This document shows, in pieces, positions 25,366 to 33,216 of a stretch of 64,000 bases of DNA (positions are counted from its first letter, which is position 1; each line of letters starts with the position of its first letter). Source of the DNA: Streptomyces sp. col6 (GTDB taxonomy: Bacteria > Actinomycetota > Actinomycetes > Streptomycetales > Streptomycetaceae); assembly GCF_008042035.1 (NCBI RefSeq), contig NZ_RDBL01000027.1, positions 274,473-338,472 on the forward strand, written 5' to 3'. The notes under the pieces are model-generated. The model saw nothing but the letters and a program-made list of their open reading frames with translations, had not been told where the DNA came from and ran no database searches. A program made the position numbers and the translations under genes.

Positions 25366-26823
25366 TCAACGGGGGTTCCGGCCAAGGCCGGCGAGCGTGC
25401 GCACCCCACGGACGATGTCCGTCGTCGCCACGTGGGCGTAGCCGAGTACGAGACGGACACAGCCGTCCGTGGGCCGCGCCGTTCCGTAGTCGCGCAGCAG
25501 GCGCACGGCGATGCCCGCACCGGCCGCCCGCTCGGCGAACTCGCCCTCCGGCCCCCAGCGTTCCGGCAGCCGCGCGATGGCGTGCAGGCCCGCCGCGACA
25601 CCGCTCACCTCGGAGCCGGGGAAGTGCTCGGCCAGCGCCCGTGTCAGCGTGTCACGCCGTTCGCGGTACGCACGCTGACAGCGCCTCAGCTGACGGTCGT
25701 AGCCACCGCCGGACACGAAGTCGGCGAGCACTGCCTGATCGAGGGCAGGGTTGCCGAGGTCCATCGTCCGCTTACGGTCGACGAGTTCGTCGGTCATCGA
25801 AGCCGGCGCCACCAGCCAGCCCAGACGCAGCCCGGGAGCCAGCGACTTGCTCACCGATCCGGTGTAGGCGACGCGTTCCGGATCAAGGCCCTGGAGGGCG
25901 CCGACGGGGGCGCGGTCGTAGCGGAAGTCACCGTCGTAGTCGTCCTCGACGACGAGCCCGTCCGTCGCCCGCGCCCAGGCCAGGAGCCGGCTGCGACGGG
26001 ACGCGGAGTACGCGACGCCGGTGGGGAACTGGTGGGCCGGGGTCGTCACCACGGCGCGCACTCCGGAGCGCACCAGTGGCTCCAGGGCCAGACCCTCGTC
26101 GTCGAGCGGGACCGGGACCGTGGCGACCCCGGCGGAAGCGAAGAGCGCCGAGTGCTCGGGGCTTCCGGGGTCCTCCACTCCGACCGTGCGCATCCCGCGC
26201 CCGCGCAGGACGAACCCGAGCAGGGTCGTGGCCTGCGCGACTCCGGAACAGACCAGCAGCCGTTCCGGATCGGCGACCACTCCACGCCGCCGGGTCAGCA
26301 GGGCGGCGAGGGCGTCGCGCAGCTCCGGCAGACCGCGCGGATCCGGGTAGCCGAGGGCGGCGTGCGGCAGTCGGCCGAGCGCCGAGCGGTGGGCCGCGGC
26401 CCAGGCGCTGCGCGGGAAGAGGGAGAGATCGGGCGTACCGGGCCGGAAGTCGACGAGGACCCCGTGGGCGCGCGGCGCCAGGTCCCGCGCACCGCCCGCC
26501 GCCGCCCGCGCGGACCCGCCCACCCAGGTCCCCGCACCACGCCCGCTGCGCAGATAGCTCTCGGCCGTCAGCTGCTCGTACGCCTCGGTCACCAGGCCGC
26601 GCGAGACCCCGAGGTCGGCGGCCAGCTCACGGCTCGACGGCAGCCGCGTCCCCGCGGCCAGACGGCCGGAGCGGACCGCCTCACGCAGCGCCGACTGGAG
26701 CGCCCGGCCCCGGCCACGGACCGGAGCCGACGCCACCGGCAACAGCAACTCCCAGGCCGCTGAGACGGATTCATGGCCTCCGCCGCTGCTTCCGGCGGGC
26801 GAATTGGTCCCCGAAGTCGTCAT
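25366..26823 (-). CDS. MocR/PdxR-type GntR regulator with aminotransferase domain
   Basis: 485-aa regulator. An N-terminal GntR winged helix (about 40-105; LPSSRELAADLGVSRGLVTEAYEQL) is joined to a fold-type I aminotransferase-like domain (about 125-480), with the PLP lysine in GSVSKSLAPGLRLGW. MocR proteins sense PLP or a PLP-ligand adduct and regulate vitamin B6, GABA or related genes. Its target is probably the divergent EamA transporter: the 47-bp gap carries direct GGACC repeats of the kind MocR proteins bind. No pdxS/pdxT lies nearby, so control of transport rather than PLP synthesis is inferred. Confidence 0.9.
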   Translation of the reverse strand: MTTSGTNSPAGSSGGGHESVSAAWELLLPVASAPVRGRGRALQSALREAVRSGRLAAGTRLPSSRELAADLGVSRGLVTEAYEQLTAESYLRSGRGAGTWVGGSARAAAGGARDLAPRAHGVLVDFRPGTPDLSLFPRSAWAAAHRSALGRLPHAALGYPDPRGLPELRDALAALLTRRRGVVADPERLLVCSGVAQATTLLGFVLRGRGMRTVGVEDPGSPEHSALFASAGVATVPVPLDDEGLALEPLVRSGVRAVVTTPAHQFPTGVAYSASRRSRLLAWARATDGLVVEDDYDGDFRYDRAPVGALQGLDPERVAYTGSVSKSLAPGLRLGWLVAPASMTDELVDRKRTMDLGNPALDQAVLADFVSGGGYDRQLRRCQRAYRERRDTLTRALAEHFPGSEVSGVAAGLHAIARLPERWGPEGEFAERAAGAGIAVRLLRDYGTARPTDGCVRLVLGYAHVATTDIVRGVRTLAGLGRNPR

Positions 26824-26827
26824 GGAA

Positions 26828-26846
26828 GTGGACCTTAAACCGGACC
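26828..26846. promoter_or_regulatory. Direct repeats, probable MocR operator
   Basis: Within the 47-bp gap between the MocR and EamA genes, GTGGACC (26828-26834) and CCGGACC (26840-26846) repeat with a 12-bp period. The first resembles the AAAGTGG-type site described for PdxR of Corynebacterium. The EamA -10 TAGCGT (26858-26863) lies 11 bp downstream. Confidence 0.55.
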
Positions 26847-26870
26847 ATCCCGCTCCCTAGCGTCGGTCCC

Positions 26871-27953
26871 ATGAACGTGACCTCTCTGCGCGGCCCTCTG
26901 CTCGCCGCCTTCGCCTGCGTCCTCGTCGGTGCCTCCTTCACCGCCAACAGCGTTCTCGGCGACTACCCGTACGCGGGCGGCCAGGCGCTGCGCTACGGCC
27001 TCGCGGCACTGCTCCTGCTGCCCCTGATCCACCGGGAGGGCGAGCCGCGCCCCGCCGTCACGCTGCGGCTGCTCACCGGCCGGCAGTGGGGGCGGCTCGC
27101 CCTGCTCGCCGCCGTCGGCATGGTCGGCTTCAATCTCGCCGTCCTGACCGCCGAACGCTCCGCGGAACCCGCTGTTCCGGGCGTCTTCGTGGGCTGTGCC
27201 CCGATTCTCGTGGCCGTGCTCGTACCCCTGTCGGAGGGGCGCCGGCCCACACGTCCCGTGCTGTACGCGGCGGCTCTGGTCGCCGCGGGTGCCTTCACGG
27301 TCCAGGGCTGGGGACGGACCGACCTGGCCGGCATCCTGTGCTCCGTCGGCGCGCTGGCCGGCGAGGTGGGCTTCGCCGTCCTCGCGGTGCCGGTGCTGCG
27401 TCCGCTGGGCCCGAAGCTGCTCTCCATGACGGTCTGCGTGATCGCGGCGGGCGAGTCGGCGGTCCTGGGCCTGGTGCTGGACGGCGGCGGCTTCCTGCGG
27501 GTGCCGACCGGGGCCGAGGCGCTGGCGCTGATCTGGCAGGCGGCCGTCGTGACCGTGATCGGGTTCGTCTGCTGGTACATGGGCATGCAGCGCATCGGCG
27601 CCGAGCGTGCCACCCTCTTCTCCGGCCTCATCCCGGTCTCCGCCGCGCTCACCGCCCCGCTGGTGGGCACCGGCTCCTACGGACTCGCCCAGGCCGCGGG
27701 CTCCTGCCTCGTCGGCCTCGGCGTGGCCATCGGCTCGGGAGTGCTGGGGCGGCGTGACGAAGACCGGGTGGCGGGTTCAGCGGCTGGTGTCGAGGATCAC
27801 CCGGGCCACCAGAGCGGGGTCGTCGTTCATGGGGACGTGACCGCAGCCGGGCAGCCGGACCAGCCGGGCGCCGGGGAGGGTGTGCTTGGCCCTGACACCC
27901 TGGCGGCGCAGCAGGAGCCGGTCGCGGCCGCCCCAGGCGATGGTCACCGGTAG
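26871..27953 (+). CDS. EamA/DMT transporter with C-terminal tail antisense to the next gene
   Basis: 360-aa protein. The first 300 residues form a ten-helix EamA transporter (start NVTSLRGPLLAAFACVLVGAS; later CWYMGMQRIGAERATLFSGL). The remaining 60 are a hydrophilic tail encoded opposite the last 177 bp of the convergent hydrolase gene. Most EamA proteins end just after the tenth helix, near VLGRR, so this tail is either a stop-codon loss or a frameshift product; a TGA in another frame lies at that point (27754). TAGCGT ends 7 nt before ATG 26871 with no SD. The divergent MocR regulator suggests a role in transport of a B6 vitamer or amine. Confidence 0.8.
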   Translation: MNVTSLRGPLLAAFACVLVGASFTANSVLGDYPYAGGQALRYGLAALLLLPLIHREGEPRPAVTLRLLTGRQWGRLALLAAVGMVGFNLAVLTAERSAEPAVPGVFVGCAPILVAVLVPLSEGRRPTRPVLYAAALVAAGAFTVQGWGRTDLAGILCSVGALAGEVGFAVLAVPVLRPLGPKLLSMTVCVIAAGESAVLGLVLDGGGFLRVPTGAEALALIWQAAVVTVIGFVCWYMGMQRIGAERATLFSGLIPVSAALTAPLVGTGSYGLAQAAGSCLVGLGVAIGSGVLGRRDEDRVAGSAAGVEDHPGHQSGVVVHGDVTAAGQPDQPGAGEGVLGPDTLAAQQEPVAAAPGDGHR

Positions 27954-28607
27954 TCCCGGTATGTCGTCGGTGAACAGCACGTCGCGGCCGACGGTCAGGG
28001 TCTGGTGGAAGCCAGTCGCCTCGCGCAGCGCCAGCGTCTCGGAAACAGCCGCCGAGGGCGAGCGGCGGCCCGGCCGGGCGTAGATGGTGCTGGTCAGCGC
28101 CGTGCGCCCGGCCGCCGTGCGGGACAGCCGCTCTATGAGGGGCAGCGGCATCGACTCCGCGGCCAGCCGCATCGCGCGCAGGGTCCCGAAGGCGTAGACG
28201 CGCTCGCGCTCGGTCCAGAACCCGGCGGGCGAGAGGGCGGTCACCGACCGGACCGCCCCGGTACGCCCCAGCTCCAGCGCGAGGAGCCCGCCGAGCGAGT
28301 TGCCCGCCACGTGGGGGCGGTCCACGCCGATCGCCTCGCAGAACCCGGCGAGCAGCGGCGCCACGGTCGTCAGGTTGTACGGAACGTCCTCGGGAAGCGC
28401 GGGCGAGACGCCGAAACCGGGCAGGTCGACGGCGATGACATCCCGCTCCACGGCCAGGATCGGTATCACCGGGTCCCAGGCCTGCCGGTGGTGGCCGATG
28501 CCGTGGAGCAGCAGCAAGGGCTCCCCGGAACCGCTCCGTTCGTAGGCCACGGACACGGTCCGGGGCCCTCGGGGTGACTCGACGCTGAAAGAGACCGTGC
28601 TGGCCAT
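27777..28607 (-). CDS. Alpha/beta hydrolase
   Basis: 276-aa alpha/beta hydrolase fold enzyme. The oxyanion-hole motif LLLLHGIGHH is near residue 35, the nucleophile elbow GNSLGG has S104, an acid lies in AWGGRD and the histidine is in GCGHVPMNDDP near the end. There is no signal peptide. The substrate is unknown; the pattern is that of general esterases and C-C bond hydrolases. ATG 28607 has GGAG 8 nt upstream. The 3' end lies within the tail of the convergent EamA frame. Confidence 0.85.
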   Translation of the reverse strand: MASTVSFSVESPRGPRTVSVAYERSGSGEPLLLLHGIGHHRQAWDPVIPILAVERDVIAVDLPGFGVSPALPEDVPYNLTTVAPLLAGFCEAIGVDRPHVAGNSLGGLLALELGRTGAVRSVTALSPAGFWTERERVYAFGTLRAMRLAAESMPLPLIERLSRTAAGRTALTSTIYARPGRRSPSAAVSETLALREATGFHQTLTVGRDVLFTDDIPGLPVTIAWGGRDRLLLRRQGVRAKHTLPGARLVRLPGCGHVPMNDDPALVARVILDTSR

Positions 28608-28847
28608 GGCGGTGCTCCCGGTCGTTGCGACACGGGAAGCCGTGCCGGCAAGCGGCTAGACATTGCGTCAACAACAACTACCGCCAAGTAGCTTCCAGTT
28701 CAAGAGGTCCGTCCGTCTTTGCTCGACGTGATCCGACCCCTGGATTCTTTCGGCCGATATGGCCTATTCCGTATGGTCACGGCGGAATCGTTCCGCAGCC
28801 CCGCGTACCCGCCCCGACGTGGGGCTTTGTGCTGCGCGGGGCGCACC

Positions 28848-28897
28848 GGTCCGCGAACGTCCTGTGAACGCTGTGCGGCGGACCATCCATTCACAGG
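28848..28897. repeat. Two interleaved inverted repeats
   Basis: GGTCCGC (28848-28854) pairs with GCGGACC (28878-28884). CCTGTGAA (28861-28868) pairs with TTCACAGG (28890-28897). The two perfect repeats interdigitate, so they cannot both fold as simple hairpins. They lie about 20 bp upstream of the GntR -35. Confidence 0.6.
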
Positions 28898-28912
28898 GTC
28901 CCCGGCGCAGGA

Positions 28913-28961
28913 TTGGTCTTGACCAAGGGGGTGTGCCGTCCTATGGTCTCAACGTTAAGAC
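28913..28961 (+). promoter_or_regulatory. GntR gene promoter with two overlapping operators
   Basis: The -35 is TTGACC (28919-28924), followed by a 17-bp spacer and -10 TATGGT (28942-28947). The near-palindrome TTGGTCTTGACCAA (28913-28926), close to the dre-type site of HutC/DasR regulators, covers the -35. A second 16-bp near-palindrome GTCTCAACGTTAAGAC (28946-28961; 7 of 8 pairs) covers the predicted start of transcription. This suggests autorepression by the downstream regulator. Confidence 0.7.
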
Positions 28962-29019
28962 AGGAACCTTTAATAAATAACGTCGCGGAAAAAGCCGCTG
29001 GGCGATTGCGGAGGACAGG

Positions 29020-29787
29020 GTGGGGACCACGCAGCTGGAAACGGTGCAGGAGCCGAAGTACTGGCACCTCAAGACCGTGCTCAGTGAGGCACTCGACTCG
29101 GACTTTGCGGTGGGGGAGATCCTTCCCAACGAGCGCGAGCTCGCCGCCCGGTTCGGCGTCGCACGGGCCACGCTCCGGCAGGCCCTGGAGCAGCTCGAAC
29201 TCGAAGGCAGGCTGCACCGCCGCCGCGGCGTCGGGACCACGGTCGCCCCGCCGCGCGTGGGCGTGGCCGTCTCCACGGACCGCAACGACTGGAACGAGGG
29301 CGGGAACGGCGAGGCCTGGCAGCCGGTGGACTGCGAGAGCGCTCCCGCCCCGGCCGCCGTCGCCGCGACGCTGAACGTCGGCGCCGAGGAGCCCCTGCAC
29401 ATCGTGCGCCGCATCCGGACGAGCCACGGCCAGGTGGTCGCGGCGGAGCTGCTCTACGTGCCCTCGTCCTCGGTGCCCGACCTGTCCGGCATAGACGCCC
29501 CGACCGGCGCGGCCCGCGCCCGCAACATCGTGCGCGAACTGCACCGGCTCGGCCTCGACGGCCAGGACCGCTCCGTCGAGCTGGGCTCCGCCCGCGCCGA
29601 CGACGCCAAGGAACTGGACCGGCTCCCCGGCGCCCCCGTCCTCGTGGTCACCACTCGCTACCTCGCCGCGGGCGGCACGGCGGCGGTCTCGATCGCCACG
29701 TACCGGGCCGACACCTGCCGCCTCACCTTCGGGGACTCGGGCGACCTGGAGATCAGCCACCCCGGGCAGGAGCGCCAGGCGTCCTGA
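29020..29787 (+). CDS. GntR/HutC family regulator
   Basis: 255-aa transcription factor with N-terminal winged HTH (about 14-80; LPNERELAARFGVARATLRQALEQLELEGRLHRR) and a C-terminal UTRA ligand-binding domain (about 95-250; PLHIVRRIRTSHGQVVAAELLYV). This is the HutC/FarR/DasR arrangement, which usually senses sugar phosphates, amino-sugar phosphates or histidine-pathway metabolites. GTG 29020 has GGAGGA (29010-29015) upstream. Two palindromes over its own promoter indicate autoregulation. No transporter or sugar operon is adjacent, so targets probably lie elsewhere, and the divergent hydrolase could be one. Confidence 0.9.
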   Translation: MGTTQLETVQEPKYWHLKTVLSEALDSDFAVGEILPNERELAARFGVARATLRQALEQLELEGRLHRRRGVGTTVAPPRVGVAVSTDRNDWNEGGNGEAWQPVDCESAPAPAAVAATLNVGAEEPLHIVRRIRTSHGQVVAAELLYVPSSSVPDLSGIDAPTGAARARNIVRELHRLGLDGQDRSVELGSARADDAKELDRLPGAPVLVVTTRYLAAGGTAAVSIATYRADTCRLTFGDSGDLEISHPGQERQAS

Positions 29788-29807
29788 CACGGGGGCCGGC
29801 ACCGGGT

Positions 29808-29992
29808 GCGAGCCCGCACGACAGGCAAGCTCGCACCCTGCGGCCGGTCGCACCACGATGGGCCGTAGCGGTGCTGCGCGACGCCGCCGGGGCGCGAGCC
29901 CGCATGACAGGGAAGCTCGCCCCCAGCGGCCGGTCGCACCGCGACGGGCCGTAGCGGTGCTGCGCGACGCCGCCGGGGCGCGAGCCCGCACG
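29808..29992. repeat. 86-bp tandem direct repeat, about 2.15 copies
   Basis: Copies begin at 29808, 29894 and 29980, a period of exactly 86 bp. The first two are nearly identical and the third breaks off after about 13 bp. Each full copy contains GCGAGC and GCTCGC (for example 29808-29813 with 29829-29834) able to form a hairpin. The array fills the gap between the convergent GntR and ROK genes. Confidence 0.85.
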
Positions 29993-30022
29993 CCCCGCTC
30001 TTCACCCCACGGCCCGTCGCGC

Positions 30023-31180
30023 TCAGCGGCGGGCCGTCACCGTTCCCTCGACGGCGAACAGCTCTTCCTCCACGTGGTCCAGCGCGAGTCGCAGCGCCCC
30101 GGTCGCCACCGCGGCCTCCCCCAGGAGCGACAGGGCCACCCGGGGCGGGCGCAGGCAGTAGCGGGCCAGCTCGCCGCGGAGCGGGTCCAGCACGCCGTCC
30201 AGCCCGGCGGCCCAGCCGCCGACCACCACCAGCTCCGGGTCGAGCGCCAGCACCAGGGCCGCCACGTCGTGCACCAGGCGCTGGATGAACCGCTCCACCG
30301 CGGCCTGCGCCTGCTCGTCCCCGTGCCGGGCCTTCGCGAAGACCGCGGCGACCGCGTGCTCGTCGAGCGGATCCAGCGGGGTGTCCGTCGTCGACAGCAG
30401 GTGCTCCGGTGTCACGTCCCGGCCGAGCAGGTGCAGCGCGCCGATCTCCCCGGCCGCGCCGCCGAACCCCCGGTGCAGCCTCCCGCCGATCAGGGAGCCG
30501 GCCCCCGGGCTCAGCCCCGCCAGCACGAACACGATGTCGTCGGACTCCGTGGCCGCGCCCTTCCAGTGCTCGGCGACGGCGGCGGCGTTGGCGTCGTTCT
30601 CCACGAGGACGGGGCAGCGGAAGGAGCGCCTCAGCCGTTCGCCCAGAGCCAGGCCCGTCCAGTCCGGCAGCGCGGTGCCCAGCCGCACCGTCCCGTCGGC
30701 CTCCACGATGCCCGGACTGCCCACCCCCACCGCACGCAGGCTGCTGCGGGCCACGCCGGTGCGGCGCAGGACATCGGCGACCACGGCCCGGACCCGGTCG
30801 AGCCGGTCGTCGGCGTTCGCGGTCTCCGACACCTCGCGTGAGCCGGCACCGATGATCCGGCCGTCCAGCCCCGAGAGCAGAGCGGACACGCGGTGCGGGC
30901 CGATCTCGATGCCCAGCAGGTGCCCGGCCTCGGCCCGGAAGCGGAAGCGCCGGGCCGGTCGGCCCTGGCGGCGGGCCTCGGCCCCGTCGGGAGCGCACTC
31001 GACGACCAGGCCGGCCTCGAAGAGCCCTTCCACGACGCCCTCGACCGTCGGACGGGACAGGCCCGTGATGCGGGTCAGGTCCGTGAGGGTCGAGGAGGAG
31101 GCGCCCCGGAGGGCATGCAGTACCACCGCGGAATTGATCCGTCGCAGCAGCGACGGGTCCCCACCGGTCAGCCGGCCCAC
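30023..31180 (-). CDS. ROK family transcriptional regulator
   Basis: 385-aa ROK protein: a winged HTH (about 12-70; DLTRITGLSRPTVEGVVEGLFEAGLV) joined to a ROK kinase-like domain (about 85-370; GIEIGPHRVSALLSGLDG, GVGSPGIVEADG, ENDANAAAVAEHW). The zinc motif CxCGxxGCxE of ROK sugar kinases is absent; the equivalent region reads GGAAGEIGALHLL. That favours a regulator rather than a kinase. GTG 31180 has GGAGGA 7 nt upstream. No sugar transporter is adjacent. It ends near the 86-bp repeats. Confidence 0.88.
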   Translation of the reverse strand: MGRLTGGDPSLLRRINSAVVLHALRGASSSTLTDLTRITGLSRPTVEGVVEGLFEAGLVVECAPDGAEARRQGRPARRFRFRAEAGHLLGIEIGPHRVSALLSGLDGRIIGAGSREVSETANADDRLDRVRAVVADVLRRTGVARSSLRAVGVGSPGIVEADGTVRLGTALPDWTGLALGERLRRSFRCPVLVENDANAAAVAEHWKGAATESDDIVFVLAGLSPGAGSLIGGRLHRGFGGAAGEIGALHLLGRDVTPEHLLSTTDTPLDPLDEHAVAAVFAKARHGDEQAQAAVERFIQRLVHDVAALVLALDPELVVVGGWAAGLDGVLDPLRGELARYCLRPPRVALSLLGEAAVATGALRLALDHVEEELFAVEGTVTARR

Positions 31181-31279
31181 GGTGTGTCCTCCCAGCTCGT
31201 GCGCATGTCAGGCGGATGGTACTCGCTGCTCAGGGGGAGGGCGACCGTGGGTTGCGGTGCTGTGGGGCAAGGCCCGCGA

Positions 31280-31930
31280 TCAGCCCGGAGCGACGAACCC
31301 CGACTCGTAGGCGGCGATCACCGCCTGGGTGCGGTCGCGCGCGCCCAACTTCGCCAGCACGGCGCTGACATGGGTTTTCACCGTCTCCACCCCCACCACG
31401 AGCTTGTCGGCGATCTCCGCGTTGGTCAGCCCTCGGGCCATCAGCCGCAGCACCGCTGCCTCACGCTGGGTGAGCGCGGCCCGCTTCAGCGCCTCGCGCG
31501 CCTTGTTCGTGCCGTATTCGGCGGCGAGCTGCCGGACCGCCGCCGGGAACAGGAGGGACTCTCCCTCCGCCACCAGCCGGACCGCGTGAACGATCTCCGC
31601 CGGCCGGGCCCGCTTGAGGAGGAAGCCGTCCGCCCCCGCGCGCAGCGCCTCGTAGACGTACTCGTCGTTCTCGAATGTCGTCACCACCAGGATCTTCGGA
31701 GGCTCGGGCACGGTGCGCAGCACTACCCGGGTGGCCTCTATGCCGTCCATGAGCGGCATGCGGACGTCCATCGCCACCACGTCGGGGCGCAACTGCCGTA
31801 CCAGGGGGATGACCGCGGCGCCGTCGCCCGCCTCACCCACGACCTCGATATCGGGCTGGGCCTCCAGGACAGCCCGCAGTCCCGTGCGGACCAGGGGCTC
31901 GTCGTCGACCAGAAGAACGGTTACCGGCAT
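31280..31930 (-). CDS. NarL/LuxR-type response regulator
   Basis: 216-aa response regulator. The receiver domain has the acidic pair D9-D10 and phosphoacceptor D55 (VVAMDVRMPLMDG), switch residue T in VVTTF and Lys in FLLKRARP. The C-terminal LuxR HTH spans about 150-210 (LTQREAAVLRLMARGLTNAEIADKL). It follows the histidine kinase with a 4-bp gap, so they are one operon, and both diverge from an ABC exporter that is the likely target. Confidence 0.93.
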   Translation of the reverse strand: MPVTVLLVDDEPLVRTGLRAVLEAQPDIEVVGEAGDGAAVIPLVRQLRPDVVAMDVRMPLMDGIEATRVVLRTVPEPPKILVVTTFENDEYVYEALRAGADGFLLKRARPAEIVHAVRLVAEGESLLFPAAVRQLAAEYGTNKAREALKRAALTQREAAVLRLMARGLTNAEIADKLVVGVETVKTHVSAVLAKLGARDRTQAVIAAYESGFVAPG

Positions 31931-31934
31931 CGCG

Positions 31935-33110
31935 TCAGCCTATTCCGTGCAGCGGGAGGCTCGCGTGCACCGTCCATTCCCCGTCGGACGGCCCTGTCCT
32001 GGCCCTTCCGCCCAGCAGCGCCGCGCGCTCCCGGATTCCCCGCAGCCCGCTGCCACCGCGGCCCGGTGCTCCCGGGGATACCGGGAGCGGGTTGCTCACC
32101 TCCAGCTCCAGCCTGCCGTCCGCGACACGGATGCGGACGCGGACCGGAACGGCTCCCGAGTGCCGCAGGACATTGGTGAGGGACTCCTGAAGGATGCGAT
32201 ACCCCTCCCGGGACACCGGCTCCGGCACCAGCTCCAGCGGCCCGGTCACCTCGGCGTCGACCTTGGCGCCGGAGCCCCGCGCGGAATCCAGCAACCTGTC
32301 GGCCTCGGTCAGCGACGGCCGCTGCCCGGGGGGTGCGTCCGTCTCGCGCAGCACTCGCAGCACCCTTTCCAGATCCTCCAGGGCGTCCCGTCCCGTCTCC
32401 TCGATCACCGCAAGGGCCCGGTTGGTGAAGTCCGGGTCCTGTGTCGCCCGTGCCGCACCCGCCTGCACCACGGCCACGGTCAGGGCGTGCCCGATCGAGT
32501 CGTGCAGTTCGCGTGCGATCCGATTGCGTTCGAGGAGCTGCTCGGTGCGCTCCTCCAGCGCGGTCAGGCGCTGTACCGGTGTCGGACCCAGCAGCCACCG
32601 GGCGGCGGCCGTGATGATCTCGCCGCAGCTCACCACCACGGCGAACAGCATCACGACAGGGACGGGGGACAGGAGAGCCGCCCACCAGTGCGCCCCCAGC
32701 CCGGTGGCGAACCCCTGACCGGTCGATGCCCAACCGAACGAGGACCGCACCAGGTCGACGGCGGTCGTCGACAGCAACACCGTGGCCAGCCCGGTAAGTC
32801 CTGTACCGAGCAGCCGTATCTCCAGCCAGAGAGCGGTCCTCCAGCGCTCCGACCACGACGTCGACGGAGCCACCGAGATGGTGGCGTCCGAATCACCGCG
32901 CTCCGCGGGAGTAAGCAGCAACTGCGCCTGGATTCCCTCCGCGAGGCGCATCCCAGGTATCAGGCCGACCATCGCGGCGAGAACCACGGGCACCCAGGGC
33001 GTGTCCATCGAGATGAACAGCCACACGCTCACGACGGCAGCGGGCATGAGCAGGTGCAGCCAGCGGGTGTACGTGACCGAGGCGGTCAACGGGCGAAGGA
33101 AGTGGTACAT
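31935..33110 (-). CDS. HisKA_3-type sensor histidine kinase
   Basis: 391-aa membrane histidine kinase. Hydrophobic helices lie at about 18-33, 40-55, 98-120 and 142-162, followed by the HisKA_3 dimerisation helix with phosphoacceptor H203 (RIARELHDSIGHAL). The HATPase domain has TNVLRHS (N box) and GSGLRGIRERA (G box). There is almost no extracytoplasmic loop, as in intramembrane-sensing kinases that respond to cell-envelope stress. ATG 33110 was chosen: CACGAT ends 6 nt before it, and upstream in-frame starts add 46 residues of non-coding character. It pairs with the downstream NarL-type regulator. Confidence 0.9.
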   Translation of the reverse strand: MYHFLRPLTASVTYTRWLHLLMPAAVVSVWLFISMDTPWVPVVLAAMVGLIPGMRLAEGIQAQLLLTPAERGDSDATISVAPSTSWSERWRTALWLEIRLLGTGLTGLATVLLSTTAVDLVRSSFGWASTGQGFATGLGAHWWAALLSPVPVVMLFAVVVSCGEIITAAARWLLGPTPVQRLTALEERTEQLLERNRIARELHDSIGHALTVAVVQAGAARATQDPDFTNRALAVIEETGRDALEDLERVLRVLRETDAPPGQRPSLTEADRLLDSARGSGAKVDAEVTGPLELVPEPVSREGYRILQESLTNVLRHSGAVPVRVRIRVADGRLELEVSNPLPVSPGAPGRGGSGLRGIRERAALLGGRARTGPSDGEWTVHASLPLHGIG

Positions 33111-33216
33111 GCCGCCATCGTGCCAGTGGGAGGAACACGGCAACTCCCCCGAGCGAGGGAGGTGATCCACACGCGCGGGGGAGGAGAGGAGCCGGCCCGG
33201 AGACGAGGCTGAGGAC

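Larger units (their letters stand above)
28608..29019. other. 412-bp intergenic region, hydrolase/GntR divergon
   Basis: The region between divergent starts 28607 and 29020 holds no credible gene. Its right half contains interleaved inverted repeats (28848-28897), a full sigma-70-type promoter (28919-28947), two palindromes over that promoter, and a notably AT-rich leader patch (28964-28982). The left half is less GC-rich than its surroundings and shows no clear element apart from a possible minus-strand promoter for the hydrolase. Confidence 0.7.

Noticed and set aside
29808..29992. Possible CRISPR-like array
   Set aside because: Only two full 86-bp units joined head to tail, no distinct spacers and no cas genes; it is a simple tandem duplication.
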